Part shown: positions 26,193-35,573 of the stretch, piece after piece
Numbering within the stretch: position 1 is the first letter of the stretch
Layout: each line of letters opens with the position of its first letter
Origin: MGML01 sp034416335
GTDB taxonomy: Bacteria > Chloroflexota > Dehalococcoidia > Dehalococcoidales > UBA2162
Assembly: GCA_034416335.1 (NCBI GenBank)
Contig: DAOULV010000003.1
Span: 248,001-312,000 of the forward strand
Direction of reading: 5' to 3'
Length of the DNA: 64,000 nucleotides
Made by a program: the position numbers and the translations under genes
Notes under the pieces: model-generated
Seen by the model: the letters and a program-made list of their open reading frames with translations, nothing else
What the model was told of the DNA's origin: nothing
Databases searched by the model: none

Positions 26193-26862
26193 AAATAAGA
26201 TGAAGCATGTAAAAATAGCGCCATCCATCCTGTCGGCGGATTTTGCCCGGCTGGGCGAGCAGGTAGCGGCGGCGACGGAAGCCGGTGCCGACTATATTCA
26301 TGTCGATGTTATGGACGGGCATTTCGTGCCGAATATTACGCTTGGACCGGCGATTGTTAAGGCGATACGTCCCCATACGGATTTACCCTTGGATGTGCAC
26401 CTTATGATTGAAAGGCCGCCGGACTATATAAAACAGTTCGTGGATGCAGGGGCTGATATCCTTACGGTTCACGTGGAGGCCTGTCCTCATATTCACCGTA
26501 CTCTACAAGCTATCAAGGAAGCCGGTATTAAAGCAGGAGCATCGGTAAATCCGGGCACGCCTGTCAGCCGACTCGATGATATTCTGTCGTATCTGGACCT
26601 GGTGCTGGTAATGACGGTAAACCCCGGTTTCGGCGGTCAGGCATTCATTGAGAGTACGCTGGAAAAGATATCCGCGATGCGTAAAAAGCTGGATGAAAAG
26701 GGATTGAATGCAGAGCTGGAGGTGGATGGGGGAATCAATGTAAATATTGCGCCTAAGGTAGTGGCTGCGGGAGCGGACGTACTGGTCGCCGGAGCGGCCG
26801 TGTTCGGTTCGGGACAGACGATAAAAGAAGCCATTCAGAAAATAAGAAGCAGCCTTGTTTAG
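26185..26862 (+). CDS. rpe: ribulose-phosphate 3-epimerase
   Basis: Rpe interconverts ribulose 5-phosphate and xylulose 5-phosphate. The TIM-barrel motifs are complete: APSILSADFARL, HVDVMDGHFVPN, LDVHLMI, MTVNPGFGGQ and VDGGI, with metal-ligand His and Asp residues in place. It begins with GTG, eight bases inside argH, behind GGAGG. The 225-residue length is normal. The next gene, rpmB, is convergent. Confidence 0.96.
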   Translation: MAENKMKHVKIAPSILSADFARLGEQVAAATEAGADYIHVDVMDGHFVPNITLGPAIVKAIRPHTDLPLDVHLMIERPPDYIKQFVDAGADILTVHVEACPHIHRTLQAIKEAGIKAGASVNPGTPVSRLDDILSYLDLVLVMTVNPGFGGQAFIESTLEKISAMRKKLDEKGLNAELEVDGGINVNIAPKVVAAGADVLVAGAAVFGSGQTIKEAIQKIRSSLV

Positions 26863-26903
26863 CTATACAAGACTGCGCCTCTCTCTATTTCAGTAGATTT
26901 TAT

Positions 26904-27113
26904 TTAGTTTTCGCTTACTGCCTGCTTCTGTTTCCTGGGCGGCTTATGGAGAGTACGCAGGCAGCGTGTACACAGGTTCATACGGGTCGGCTTCCCGTCG
27001 ACATCGACTGTTGCCGGATGGATATTCGGTACCCATTTCCGATTGGTATGCCGCTTCGAATGACTTACGTTATGACCGAATTGTGGCGTTTTACCGCAAA
27101 TATCACATTTCAC
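26904..27113 (-). CDS. rpmB: 50S ribosomal protein L28
   Basis: L28 is a small large-subunit protein. The 69 residues contain CDICGK at the N-terminus and CTRCLRTL near the end, so this is the zinc-binding C+ form; GHNVSHSKRHTNRKW is the family core. The start is GTG 27113, nine bases after AAGGGG; the longer open frame upstream does not resemble L28. Convergent with rpe, divergent from the fakA-like gene. Confidence 0.94.
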   Translation of the reverse strand: MKCDICGKTPQFGHNVSHSKRHTNRKWVPNIHPATVDVDGKPTRMNLCTRCLRTLHKPPRKQKQAVSEN

Positions 27114-27276
27114 TTTATTATTATTCCCCTTGACCGTTAGCTTAAAAATTAGGTAATATGCTTCTAACATACTATCATAGCGCAGCAGGCTTGGCAAGAA
27201 CCGGATGTATGGGGTCGGTTATGTCAGATATGAAGCCGGTTGCACTGTCGGAGATGATATTCGAGGAAGGTAGTAG

Positions 27277-28911
27277 ATGAAACAGGTTGATTCGATCAAC
27301 GGAAGAGAGTTCAGGGAAATGCTTTCAACGGCTACTTCCTGGCTTGAAAAGAGTTCATCGGATGTTGATGCTTTGAACGTTTTCCCGGTTCCGGATGGTG
27401 ATACCGGTACGAATATGCTTCTAACGATGCGTTCCAGCGTGGATGAAGCCTATATGTATAACAATTCCAGTGTTTCGGAAATATCCAGAGCAATAGCCCA
27501 AGGAGCATTAATGGGAGCCAGAGGAAACAGCGGCGTGATATTATCCCAGATCTGGCGTGGTATGGCAGAAGGACTGGCGGATAAGAAAACAATCGGCGGT
27601 TCTGACCTTGCGGAAGCGCTCCAGAATGCAGCCGATGTAGCTTATAAAGGAATAACGAATCCGGTCGAGGGAACAATCCTTACCGTTGTCAGAGAAGCTG
27701 CACAGGCCGGCCAAAAGTGCATTGAAGAAGGTATCTCCGATCCTATTTCGGTAATGGAAGCAATCGTCGAAGGCGCCGGCGAATCGGTGGCGAATACTCC
27801 CAGTCTTTTACCGGTACTCAAGGAAGCGGGAGTCGTGGATGCCGGCGGACAGGGACTGTATACAATTCTCGAAGGAGCTTTACGTTATCTGAGAGGTGAA
27901 GCCGAACAGATGCGGTTCCGGAAGCCGCAGATGATTGCCAGCAATATCCCCCAGCCGGTGAGAATACCGCAGATGAGCCAGGAGGAAGAAGTCCCGTTCG
28001 GATACTGCACGGAATTTATGCTGAAAGGCGAAGGCATCAATACCGATAAAATAAGAACCCGCCTGAAGAAAGAAGGCGAATCGCTGATAGTGGTTGGTGA
28101 CGAAAATACTGCCAGGATTCACATACACACGATGGACCCGGGTAGAGTAATCAAATACGCGACATCTCTCGGAACAATGCATCAGGTATCTATCAGGAAT
28201 ATGGATGAACAGTACCAGGACTTTCTTGAGATTCAGAAATCCAGGGCGGTCGAAGTCGATACGGCTACGGTGGCGGTTGTCTCCGGGGATGGTCTCGCCG
28301 AGGTATTTGCCAGCCTGGGGACAACAGCTATAGTGCCCGGCGGGCAGACGATGAATCCCAGTACCAAGGACATTCTCCAGGCGGTCAAAGCGGTCGCTTC
28401 CGATAAAGTGATAATACTGCCTAATAACAAAAACATTGTACTGACGGCCGAGCAGGTAAAAACTCTCACCGACAAGATGGTCGAGGTGATACCGACGCAG
28501 ACTATACCGCAGGGAGTGGCGGCGTTGCTGGCATACGATTACGAAGCTGATTTTGCTACCAATGCCGAGTTGATGAAAGAAGCCAAATCACTGGTTAAGA
28601 CCATTGAAATCACCAGAGCTGTCCGGGCAGCGCAGCTGGACGGGCTGAGTATTAAAAAGAAGCAGGCTATCGGGCTTCTCGACGGTGAACTCCTGGCAGC
28701 CGGCAAAAACACGATAGATATACTCAATAAGATGCTTGCCAAGATGGACATGAACCAGAATGAGATAGTCACCGTGTACTACGGAGCCGAAACAAAACCC
28801 GAGGAAGCTTCCCAGGTCAGCGAAAGTATACGTGAAAAATATCCTCAACTGCAGGTTGAAGTAGTTAAGGGCGGTCAGCCCTATTATGATTATATTGTCT
28901 CCATTGAATAA
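27277..28911 (+). CDS. DAK2/DhaL domain protein, fatty acid kinase subunit A (FakA-like)
   Basis: A 544-residue FakA-like kinase. The N-terminal DhaL ATP domain (about residues 1-200) has NVFPVPDGDTGTNM and MGARGNSGVILSQ, which bind the nucleotide and magnesium; a central and a C-terminal domain follow, ending YYDYIVSIE. In Firmicutes FakA phosphorylates fatty acids held by FakB (DegV family). A DegV gene lies 12 bases downstream, so this should be the same pair, feeding exogenous or recycled fatty acids into phospholipid synthesis. GAGGAAGG precedes the ATG. Confidence 0.88.
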   Translation: MKQVDSINGREFREMLSTATSWLEKSSSDVDALNVFPVPDGDTGTNMLLTMRSSVDEAYMYNNSSVSEISRAIAQGALMGARGNSGVILSQIWRGMAEGLADKKTIGGSDLAEALQNAADVAYKGITNPVEGTILTVVREAAQAGQKCIEEGISDPISVMEAIVEGAGESVANTPSLLPVLKEAGVVDAGGQGLYTILEGALRYLRGEAEQMRFRKPQMIASNIPQPVRIPQMSQEEEVPFGYCTEFMLKGEGINTDKIRTRLKKEGESLIVVGDENTARIHIHTMDPGRVIKYATSLGTMHQVSIRNMDEQYQDFLEIQKSRAVEVDTATVAVVSGDGLAEVFASLGTTAIVPGGQTMNPSTKDILQAVKAVASDKVIILPNNKNIVLTAEQVKTLTDKMVEVIPTQTIPQGVAALLAYDYEADFATNAELMKEAKSLVKTIEITRAVRAAQLDGLSIKKKQAIGLLDGELLAAGKNTIDILNKMLAKMDMNQNEIVTVYYGAETKPEEASQVSESIREKYPQLQVEVVKGGQPYYDYIVSIE

Positions 28912-28923
28912 ACGGAGGATTAT

Positions 28924-29766
28924 ATGGCGGTAAAAATAGTCACCGATAGTTTATCTGATATCACGGATGATCTTGCCGGAGAGTTTGGGATTACTGTTGT
29001 ACCTTTGACCGTACTTTTCGGTCATGAGCAGTACCTGGACAGGGTCACAATTACCACCGATGAGTTTTACAAAAGGCTGATTAACGGCAATGTCTGGCCT
29101 ACTACAACACAGCCTACACCCAAGGCTTTCGCTGAGATTTATGACAAATTACTCGAGGAAACGGATGAAATCCTTGTGATTGATGCGTCAAGTAAACTAA
29201 GCGGAACCTACCAGTCGGCGGTCGGTGCCATAAATATGACTGAGAAAAAAGGCCGTATCGAAGTTATAGATTCGGAAACGGTAGCGATGGGGCTGGGGCT
29301 GATAGCCATTACCGCCGCCAGGAAAGCTCAGGAAGGCGCCGGTATGGATGACCTTATAAAGTATGTGAACAGTGCTATACCACGCTCTCATTTCGTCGTA
29401 TATTTCGATACACTGACATACCTGGCAAAAGGCGGGCGGATTGGTAAAGCAAAAGAGCTGATGGGTTCTGTTCTCTCTATCAAACAGATATTGACGGTCA
29501 AGGAAGGTGAAATGGCTCCGCTGGCAAGAAAACGTTCTCTGGCTGCCGGTATGGAATACCTTTATCAGCACGTCGGCAGTTTTAAGAGTATCAGCGAACT
29601 GGCGGTAGAACACACCACCACACAGGATGAAGCTGACAGGCTGGCAGACCGGGTAAAAACTCTGGCACCGGATAAGCGCATATACCGGTCGACCGTGAGT
29701 CCGGTCCTTGGTGTACACGGTGGGCCTGGCGCCATCGCGGTGACCGTACTCGAAGCCGAAAAATAA
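28924..29766 (+). CDS. DegV family fatty-acid-binding protein (FakB-like)
   Basis: The 280-residue protein has the DegV start KIVTDSLSDITDDLA, the TTQPTPKAF segment with the Ser/Thr contacts for the fatty-acid head group, IDASSKLSGTYQSA and the late HGGPGAIAV. DegV proteins bind one fatty acid and present it to FakA. It is 12 bases downstream of the FakA-like gene with a GGAGG ribosome site and 61 bases before recG. Confidence 0.9.
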   Translation: MAVKIVTDSLSDITDDLAGEFGITVVPLTVLFGHEQYLDRVTITTDEFYKRLINGNVWPTTTQPTPKAFAEIYDKLLEETDEILVIDASSKLSGTYQSAVGAINMTEKKGRIEVIDSETVAMGLGLIAITAARKAQEGAGMDDLIKYVNSAIPRSHFVVYFDTLTYLAKGGRIGKAKELMGSVLSIKQILTVKEGEMAPLARKRSLAAGMEYLYQHVGSFKSISELAVEHTTTQDEADRLADRVKTLAPDKRIYRSTVSPVLGVHGGPGAIAVTVLEAEK

Positions 29767-29827
29767 GATTACGCCCGTTCTCCAGCAGTCGCTGTAGCAG
29801 TAGAGGTATATATACGGAGGAATTACG

Positions 29828-32287
29828 TTGTCTATAGACGCTGAGTCACTGCGAAAAGTCCTGGAACTGGAAATGAACAAGGGCTATGAAGACTCGGCGG
29901 TAATAGGCGGTCTCGATAGGTTCCTGCGTAACTGGGCAAGTAAAGCGGCGGAATCCATGACCTCTCCATCAGCATTAAGGCGTTTTAAAAAACTTCATCT
30001 TGCCGAATCAGGCTATTCGTCTCTTTCCAGAGAAGAACGCAAGGCTTTTATCGAAAGTATCTTTGTGTTTCTTTCAGTGGGCGAAGAAGGAAATGGGAGT
30101 GAGAAAAAGAGAAAACCTGTGTCGGCAGGTGCGTCCAAACCTCCTGTAAAGCCCAAGCCGGCGCGCAGAGCAACAGTTCAGTCTATCGATTCACCCATTA
30201 CCGTTATTAAAGGAATAAGCTCGACCCTGGCATCCCGGTTTAACAAGATGGGTCTGAGAACGGTAAGAGACCTGCTGTATTTCTTTCCCAATCGTCACCT
30301 CGACTATAGCAGCACAAAGTCGATTTCCGAACTTACCGAGGGTAACGAAGAGACGATAATCGCCAATGTCTGGGAAGCCAGGGAGACCAGGCCGGGCGGC
30401 AGGAAAAGCACCGAAGCTACCGTCGGGGATGATACCGGTAATGTCAGGGTCGTCTGGTTTAATAATCCGTACCTGGCAAAGAGACTGACCACCAACTCGC
30501 GCATAGTCATCAGCGGCAAGGTCAGCCTGTTCCAGGGAAGGCACGTCTTCCAATCGCCCGAATGGGAAATGGTAGAAGATAAAGAAATGATACACGTGGG
30601 GCGGCTCGTCCCGCTATATTCTCTTACCCAGGGACTGCGTCCGCGCCAGGTAAGAAAACTGATGAAAGAGGTAATCGACCATTGGGCGTGGCAGGTGGAG
30701 GATTTTCTGCCGGAGGAAATCAGGGAGAGACAGAAACTGCTTCCGCTGCCGATTGCTATCAGCCAGGCACATTTCCCCGATGATGAAATCTTGAAGGACC
30801 GGGCGAGGGTAAGGATAGCCTTCGACGAACTGTTCCTGCTGCAGCTTGGAGTTTTAAAGAAAAAACGCGAGTGGCAGGAAGGACAGCCGGCCAATCCGAT
30901 AACTACCGATAAGTCAGTGCTCGAAGCTTTTCTCAAATCGCTGCCTTTCCAGTTGACAGGCGCCCAGGATAAAGCCCTTAGAGAGATGCTGGCAGACCTG
31001 GCGGAACCCAGAGCGATGTCCCGCCTGCTGCAGGGCGATGTCGGCAGCGGCAAGACAGTAGTGGCTTCCGCTGCGCTGCTGATGGCGGCAGCTAACGGTT
31101 TCCAGGGAGCGATTATGGCTCCCACGGAAATACTCGCCGAACAGCATTTTTCGACTATCTGTAATTTACTGTCCAGCCAGGGCAGTCTCGATTCCGAAGA
31201 AGACTATCTGAGAACGTATTCCGGTATACTGAAACACCCCGTTACCGTAGCACTGCTGATAGGGTCGATAAAGGTAGCAAGGAAGAGAGAACTGCATGAA
31301 AAGATAAGGGATGGAAGCGCCGACATCATAATCGGAACACATGCCCTGATACAGCAGGAAGTAGAATTTCACAGGCTGGGCTTTGCCGTGATAGACGAAC
31401 AGCACCGCTTTGGAGTTGAACAGCGTTCAGCCCTGAGACAGAAAGGATTTAATCCTCATATTTCGGTAATGACGGCAACGCCGATTCCGAGAACTCTGGC
31501 ACTAACGCTGTACGGTGACCTCGACCTTTCCCTGATAGATGAACTGCCGCCGGGAAGACAGACTATCAAGACAAAGTGGCTGAAACCTGCGCAAAGAGCG
31601 AGTGCTTATGCCTTTATTCGCAAGCAGGTCGCCTCCGGTAATCAGGCATTTATCATCTGCCCTTTGATAGAGGAATCGGAAGCGGTGCAGGCGAGGGCGG
31701 CTACGATAGAATACGAACGGCTTTCAAACGAAGTGTTTCCCGATTTGAAGTTAGGTCTCCTGCACGGACGCGTTTCGGCTACCGAAAAAGAGAAGGTAAT
31801 GCGGGAGTTCTATTCAGGTGAATACGATATCCTGGTAGCAACACCGGTTGTCGAGGTTGGAATAGACGTACCCAACGCTACGGTTATGATGGTGGAAAGC
31901 GCCGACAGGTTCGGACTTTCGCAGCTTCACCAGTTCCGCGGCAGGGTAGGCAGAGGGACCGAACAGAGCTACTGCATCCTGCTGGCCGAGAATCCGTCGG
32001 AAGTCGCACGCGAGCGATTGGACATAATCGAGAGTATCCAGGATGGCTTCAAACTGGCAGAGGAAGACCTGAAACTTCGCGGTCCCGGTGAATTTTACGG
32101 TACGCGCCAGAGCGGCATGCCTGACCTGCGGATGGCCAAACTTTCCGATGTGGGTCTACTCGAGGTCGCACGCAGCGAAGCTATTATGCTGTTCGAGAAA
32201 GACAGGAACCTGGAAAGTCCCGACCTTAAACTTCTGGTCAAGGAAATGAATAAGGTCTGGGCATCCGATACCGGGGACTTGAGTTAA
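29828..32287 (+). CDS. recG: ATP-dependent DNA helicase RecG
   Basis: RecG remodels stalled forks and Holliday junctions. After an extra N-terminal region of about 110 residues, the wedge OB domain (about 120-300) precedes the helicase core with Walker A GDVGSGKT (about 403-410), DEQHRFG (about 523-529), TATPIPRTL and the QFRGRVGRG motif VI. The TRG-like end LKLRGPGEFYGTRQSG is typical. The 819-residue length is longer than E. coli RecG because of the N-terminal part. It begins with TTG, seven bases after CGGAGG. Confidence 0.95.
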   Translation: MSIDAESLRKVLELEMNKGYEDSAVIGGLDRFLRNWASKAAESMTSPSALRRFKKLHLAESGYSSLSREERKAFIESIFVFLSVGEEGNGSEKKRKPVSAGASKPPVKPKPARRATVQSIDSPITVIKGISSTLASRFNKMGLRTVRDLLYFFPNRHLDYSSTKSISELTEGNEETIIANVWEARETRPGGRKSTEATVGDDTGNVRVVWFNNPYLAKRLTTNSRIVISGKVSLFQGRHVFQSPEWEMVEDKEMIHVGRLVPLYSLTQGLRPRQVRKLMKEVIDHWAWQVEDFLPEEIRERQKLLPLPIAISQAHFPDDEILKDRARVRIAFDELFLLQLGVLKKKREWQEGQPANPITTDKSVLEAFLKSLPFQLTGAQDKALREMLADLAEPRAMSRLLQGDVGSGKTVVASAALLMAAANGFQGAIMAPTEILAEQHFSTICNLLSSQGSLDSEEDYLRTYSGILKHPVTVALLIGSIKVARKRELHEKIRDGSADIIIGTHALIQQEVEFHRLGFAVIDEQHRFGVEQRSALRQKGFNPHISVMTATPIPRTLALTLYGDLDLSLIDELPPGRQTIKTKWLKPAQRASAYAFIRKQVASGNQAFIICPLIEESEAVQARAATIEYERLSNEVFPDLKLGLLHGRVSATEKEKVMREFYSGEYDILVATPVVEVGIDVPNATVMMVESADRFGLSQLHQFRGRVGRGTEQSYCILLAENPSEVARERLDIIESIQDGFKLAEEDLKLRGPGEFYGTRQSGMPDLRMAKLSDVGLLEVARSEAIMLFEKDRNLESPDLKLLVKEMNKVWASDTGDLS

Positions 32288-32319
32288 ACCTGTGTTCTTC
32301 CGTCTGGTGAAGGTCGCTT

Positions 32320-33123
32320 ATGAGTAATGCACTATCAACCTGCAGCTGGAACAACTGCCCTGAATCAATTAAGCAACTGGTAACCGGTATAGTTGATAAG
32401 TACCGGGAAATTATTGGCGAAGACCTTGCAGGTTTCTATCTCCACGGTTCTCTGGCAATGGGATGTTTCAATCCACAAAACAGTGATATCGACTTTCTGG
32501 CTGTTGTTACCAGACCGATTTCTACGGTAAGAAAGAAAAAAATTATCAGGTATCTGCTTGATATACGTGATTATGCTCCACCTAAAGGTATTGAGATGAG
32601 TATCGTCACCGAAGAAACTCTGTCTGATTTCAGATACCCGACCCCGTTTGAACTCCATTATTCGAACGACTGGTACGAAAAATACAGAAACGGACAGGTG
32701 GATTACACTGAGCAGCGATATGATTCGGATCTTGCTGCCCATTTTATGATTACCAGGAACAGGGGAATATGCCTGTATGGAAAACCCGTTGGTGAAATTT
32801 TTCCCGAAATTACCGAAGGGTATTACCTTAAATCGATACTGGATGACGTCCGGGCGATTTTCGAGAATATAGAACTTAACTCCGTATATACCGTCTTGAA
32901 TTTATGCCGCGTCATTTCTTATACCAGAGACGGCCTGATAACGTCTAAGAAAGAAGGCGGTGATTGGGCGCTGGAAAACATGCCGGAAAAGTATCATTCC
33001 CTTATTAAGCAGGCATTAAAAGCCTATGCTGGTCAGGAAGAAAAGGAATTCGATACTATTAGTCTCCGTGAGTTCGCGGAGTACATGAAGGCTGAACTGT
33101 TACTCCCGGACTCACCTTTATGA
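32320..33123 (+). CDS. AadA-like nucleotidyltransferase (aminoglycoside adenylyltransferase family)
   Basis: The 267-residue protein has the nucleotidyltransferase signature YLHGSLAMGCFNPQNSDIDF (GS-x-DxD), a later acidic residue in GIEMSIV at the catalytic-base position, and an AadA-type helical C-terminal domain (DUF4111-like, about residues 150-260). The family adenylates streptomycin or spectinomycin, but many chromosomal homologues have no proven drug target. It stands alone between recG and argS with no mobile element, so resistance is only a possibility. The stop codon lies inside the argS promoter region. Confidence 0.78.
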   Translation: MSNALSTCSWNNCPESIKQLVTGIVDKYREIIGEDLAGFYLHGSLAMGCFNPQNSDIDFLAVVTRPISTVRKKKIIRYLLDIRDYAPPKGIEMSIVTEETLSDFRYPTPFELHYSNDWYEKYRNGQVDYTEQRYDSDLAAHFMITRNRGICLYGKPVGEIFPEITEGYYLKSILDDVRAIFENIELNSVYTVLNLCRVISYTRDGLITSKKEGGDWALENMPEKYHSLIKQALKAYAGQEEKEFDTISLREFAEYMKAELLLPDSPL

Positions 33124-33129
33124 TATAAT
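33121..33129 (+). promoter_or_regulatory. extended -10 promoter of argS
   Basis: TGATATAAT (33121-33129) overlaps the stop codon of the nucleotidyltransferase gene. The leader to argS would be about 40 bases. The -35 is weak (TTACTC near 33100). Confidence 0.55.
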
Positions 33130-33175
33130 TTCAGAGTCTGAATACAAACGAAATTTACGTGGGAGGATTATATAA

Positions 33176-34846
33176 ACGGGGATACTTGAAGTTAAACGAG
33201 GTCTGGCGGATAAGCTTAAAAAGGCGGCTGAAGAAGCCATAAAGGCTGGAAAGCTGCCTTCTATTGATTTGCCGGAAATTTATATGGAACGACCCCAGAA
33301 AGCCGAGCATGGCGACTATGCCTCCGGTTTGCCGTTGAAACTGGCTAAGCCTGCCAGGACGAAGCCGATGGATATAGCCGGAGAACTTGTCGAAATGCTG
33401 CCTTCTTCTGCGGAAATCGAGAGTGTTGTTGTCGCTCCTCCGGGCTTCATTAATTTTACTCTGAGTAATGGATGGCTTTCCTCGCAGGTGGATGAAATAC
33501 TGTCCGCCGGAGATAGCTACGGTGATATAGACTTCGGAAATAACCAGAGGGTGCAGCTGGAGTTTGTAAGTGTTAATCCTACCGGCCCGATGCATATCGC
33601 TCACGGACGCGGTGCGGTACTCGGCAGCACCCTTGCCAGTGTCCTGAGTGCCGCCGGATACGATGTAGAGAGAGAATATTACTTTAACGATGCCGGCAGC
33701 CAGATGGACGCATTCAATAACACCCTTTTTGCCCGTTATTTACAGTACTTCGGTAAAGACGCCGAAGTCCCCGTGGACGGCTATGTCGGCGGCTATATGG
33801 TGGAGCTTGCCGAAGAAATTGCTGCCGAAGTAGGGGATAAGTTTCTGAAGATACCTGAGCAGGATGCCGTACCACAGTTAGGAAAAATCGGCCTCGAGAA
33901 GATAATGGCCCAGATAAAGGAAGAACTCGATCTACTCCGGGTTGAGTTTGATTCATGGTTCACCGAGAAAAGCCTTTATGATAACGGGCAGTTCGATAAA
34001 GTGATGAAAATCCTCAATGAAAAACAGTACCTTACCCTGAAAGACGGAGCTACCTGGTTCGTGTCGACAGCTCTCGGTGAAGACAAAGATAACGTAGTGA
34101 TAAGGAGCAATGGAGCACCTACCTATTTTGCCACGGACATTGCCTATCATTACAACAAGTTCATCGAACGTAAATTCGATAGGGTAATCGATATATGGGG
34201 AGCGGATCATCAAGGTCATGTCCAGAGATTAAAAACAGCCGTAGATGCTCTTGGCGGGAATTCGGAGAAACTGGATATAATAATTCACCAGATGGTGACA
34301 ATGCTGCGCGGGGGAGAACTTGTGCGGGTTTCAAGACGAACTGGCGATATGATAACCCTGCGTGAGGTTATTGAAGAGGTGGGAACGGACGCCTGCCGCT
34401 TCTTTTTACTCGCTCGTTCAGCCAATAGCCAGATGGACTTCGATCTTGAACTGGCGAAGCGGGAATCATCGGAAAACCCTGTCTACTACGTCCAGTATGC
34501 TCATGCCAGGATTGCCAGCATACTGCGCCTGGCGGAAGAGAAGGGGATAAAATACGGCAACGGCGATGTCTCACTGCTGACGAGTGAACCTGAACTTAGC
34601 CTTATCCGGAAACTGGTACAGCTTCCGGAACTCATAGAGATGGCGGCGCGAACGATGGAGCCGCATCACCTGACTTACTATGCCCAGGACCTGGCTACCG
34701 TTTTTCACCGTTTTTACAAGCAATGCCGGGTCGTTTCCGACGATGAAGGACTAACAGGAGCCAGACTTAAGCTGGTGGAAGCGGCAAAGATAGTCCTGGC
34801 AAAGACTCTTCACCTGATGGCGATGACCGCACCGGAAAGTATGTAG
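33176..34846 (+). CDS. argS: arginyl-tRNA synthetase with apparent ACG start
   Basis: ArgS charges tRNA-Arg. Class I motifs are NPTGPMHIAHG (HIGH-like, about residue 140) and VRVSRRTG in the KMSKS position, as commonly seen in ArgS; the DALR anticodon domain closes the protein. The first canonical start codon in frame is a TTG at 33269, which would cut away the N-terminal helix of the Add1 domain. The homology-like sequence continues upstream to an in-frame TAA at 33173-33175. The codon right after it, ACG 33176, is nine bases behind GGGAGG and would give 556 residues, the usual size. A single C-to-T change would make this ATG, so base error or strain variation is possible. Confidence 0.9.
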   Translation, partial: TGILEVKRGLADKLKKAAEEAIKAGKLPSIDLPEIYMERPQKAEHGDYASGLPLKLAKPARTKPMDIAGELVEMLPSSAEIESVVVAPPGFINFTLSNGWLSSQVDEILSAGDSYGDIDFGNNQRVQLEFVSVNPTGPMHIAHGRGAVLGSTLASVLSAAGYDVEREYYFNDAGSQMDAFNNTLFARYLQYFGKDAEVPVDGYVGGYMVELAEEIAAEVGDKFLKIPEQDAVPQLGKIGLEKIMAQIKEELDLLRVEFDSWFTEKSLYDNGQFDKVMKILNEKQYLTLKDGATWFVSTALGEDKDNVVIRSNGAPTYFATDIAYHYNKFIERKFDRVIDIWGADHQGHVQRLKTAVDALGGNSEKLDIIIHQMVTMLRGGELVRVSRRTGDMITLREVIEEVGTDACRFFLLARSANSQMDFDLELAKRESSENPVYYVQYAHARIASILRLAEEKGIKYGNGDVSLLTSEPELSLIRKLVQLPELIEMAARTMEPHHLTYYAQDLATVFHRFYKQCRVVSDDEGLTGARLKLVEAAKIVLAKTLHLMAMTAPESM

Positions 34847-34849
34847 AAA

Positions 34850-35392
34850 TCAGTCCCTCGAATCCAGTCCTTTTTCCTTTTTAAAAGCTATGGCATTATC
34901 GCTGTATATCTTTGGGCTGTTCTGCGACCACCAGTACTGTTCTTCTGATATTTTACCTTTGATTTTTCCGGGCACGCCGACTACGAAAGACCTCTCCGGA
35001 ATTTTCATCTTTTCCGTGGCTACGCAGCCGGCGGCGATTATCGAGTAATCTCCTATTTCGACATCATGAAGGATGGTAGAACCGATACCCACGATTACGT
35101 TGTTTCCTATATATTTACCGTTTGAGATAGCGCCGTGACCGAATATAACATTATCGCCGATGATTACATCCTCGATCCAGGGTATTTTCGGCGACCCTGA
35201 ATGTATGACACAGTTGTCTTCAATCGCTGTGTTGCTGCCGATGGTTATTTTTCCCATATCGCCCCTGATGACTGCGCCCGGCCAGACACTGGAGTTTTCA
35301 CCTATTTCCACGTCGCCTATAACGTAGGCAGCTTCGCTGATAAAGGCCGATTCGGCGATTTTCGGTGTTTTTCCGTTGAAGCTTCTTATCAT
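34850..35392 (-). CDS. gamma carbonic anhydrase-like hexapeptide-repeat protein
   Basis: A 180-residue left-handed beta-helix protein of the gamma-carbonic anhydrase/YrdA family, built from hexapeptide repeats (IGDVEIGENSSVWPGAVIRGD, ITIGSNTAIEDNCVIH and so on). In active enzymes three His bind zinc. Here one is present in CVIHSG and one in IFGHGA, but the third, normally in an LHG or VHG motif, is Asn (ISNG). It may therefore not be a working anhydrase. It lies convergent to argS with a three-base gap. Confidence 0.85.
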   Translation of the reverse strand: MIRSFNGKTPKIAESAFISEAAYVIGDVEIGENSSVWPGAVIRGDMGKITIGSNTAIEDNCVIHSGSPKIPWIEDVIIGDNVIFGHGAISNGKYIGNNVIVGIGSTILHDVEIGDYSIIAAGCVATEKMKIPERSFVVGVPGKIKGKISEEQYWWSQNSPKIYSDNAIAFKKEKGLDSRD

Positions 35393-35469
35393 CTATCTCT
35401 CCTGATAAATATTATCAGCAGGATTCAGGCACGGTCAAACAATAATTTGACTAATAGTCTTATATCCAT

Positions 35470-35570
35470 TGTCATTGCGAGATTCGCCGTCAACAGGCGA
35501 ACCGAAGCAATCTATACAAATAATTCATATCAGAGATTGTCACGTCGCTTCGCCCCTCGTAATGATCGAC
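35470..35570. repeat. REP-like intergenic palindrome (GTCATTGCGAG type)
   Basis: A 100-base imperfect inverted repeat. The left arm GTCATTGCGAG ... GAAGCAATCT is matched on the right by AGATTGTCACGTC ... CTCGTAATGA. This type of palindrome is widespread in unrelated bacteria. It ends four bases before the pentapeptide-protein stop codon, and has no coding role. Confidence 0.75.
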
Positions 35571-35573
35571 AGA

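Noticed and set aside
27114..27197. A longer L28 reading frame beginning at 27197.
   Set aside because: The extra 28 residues are not L28-like, and GTG 27113 has a proper ribosome site.
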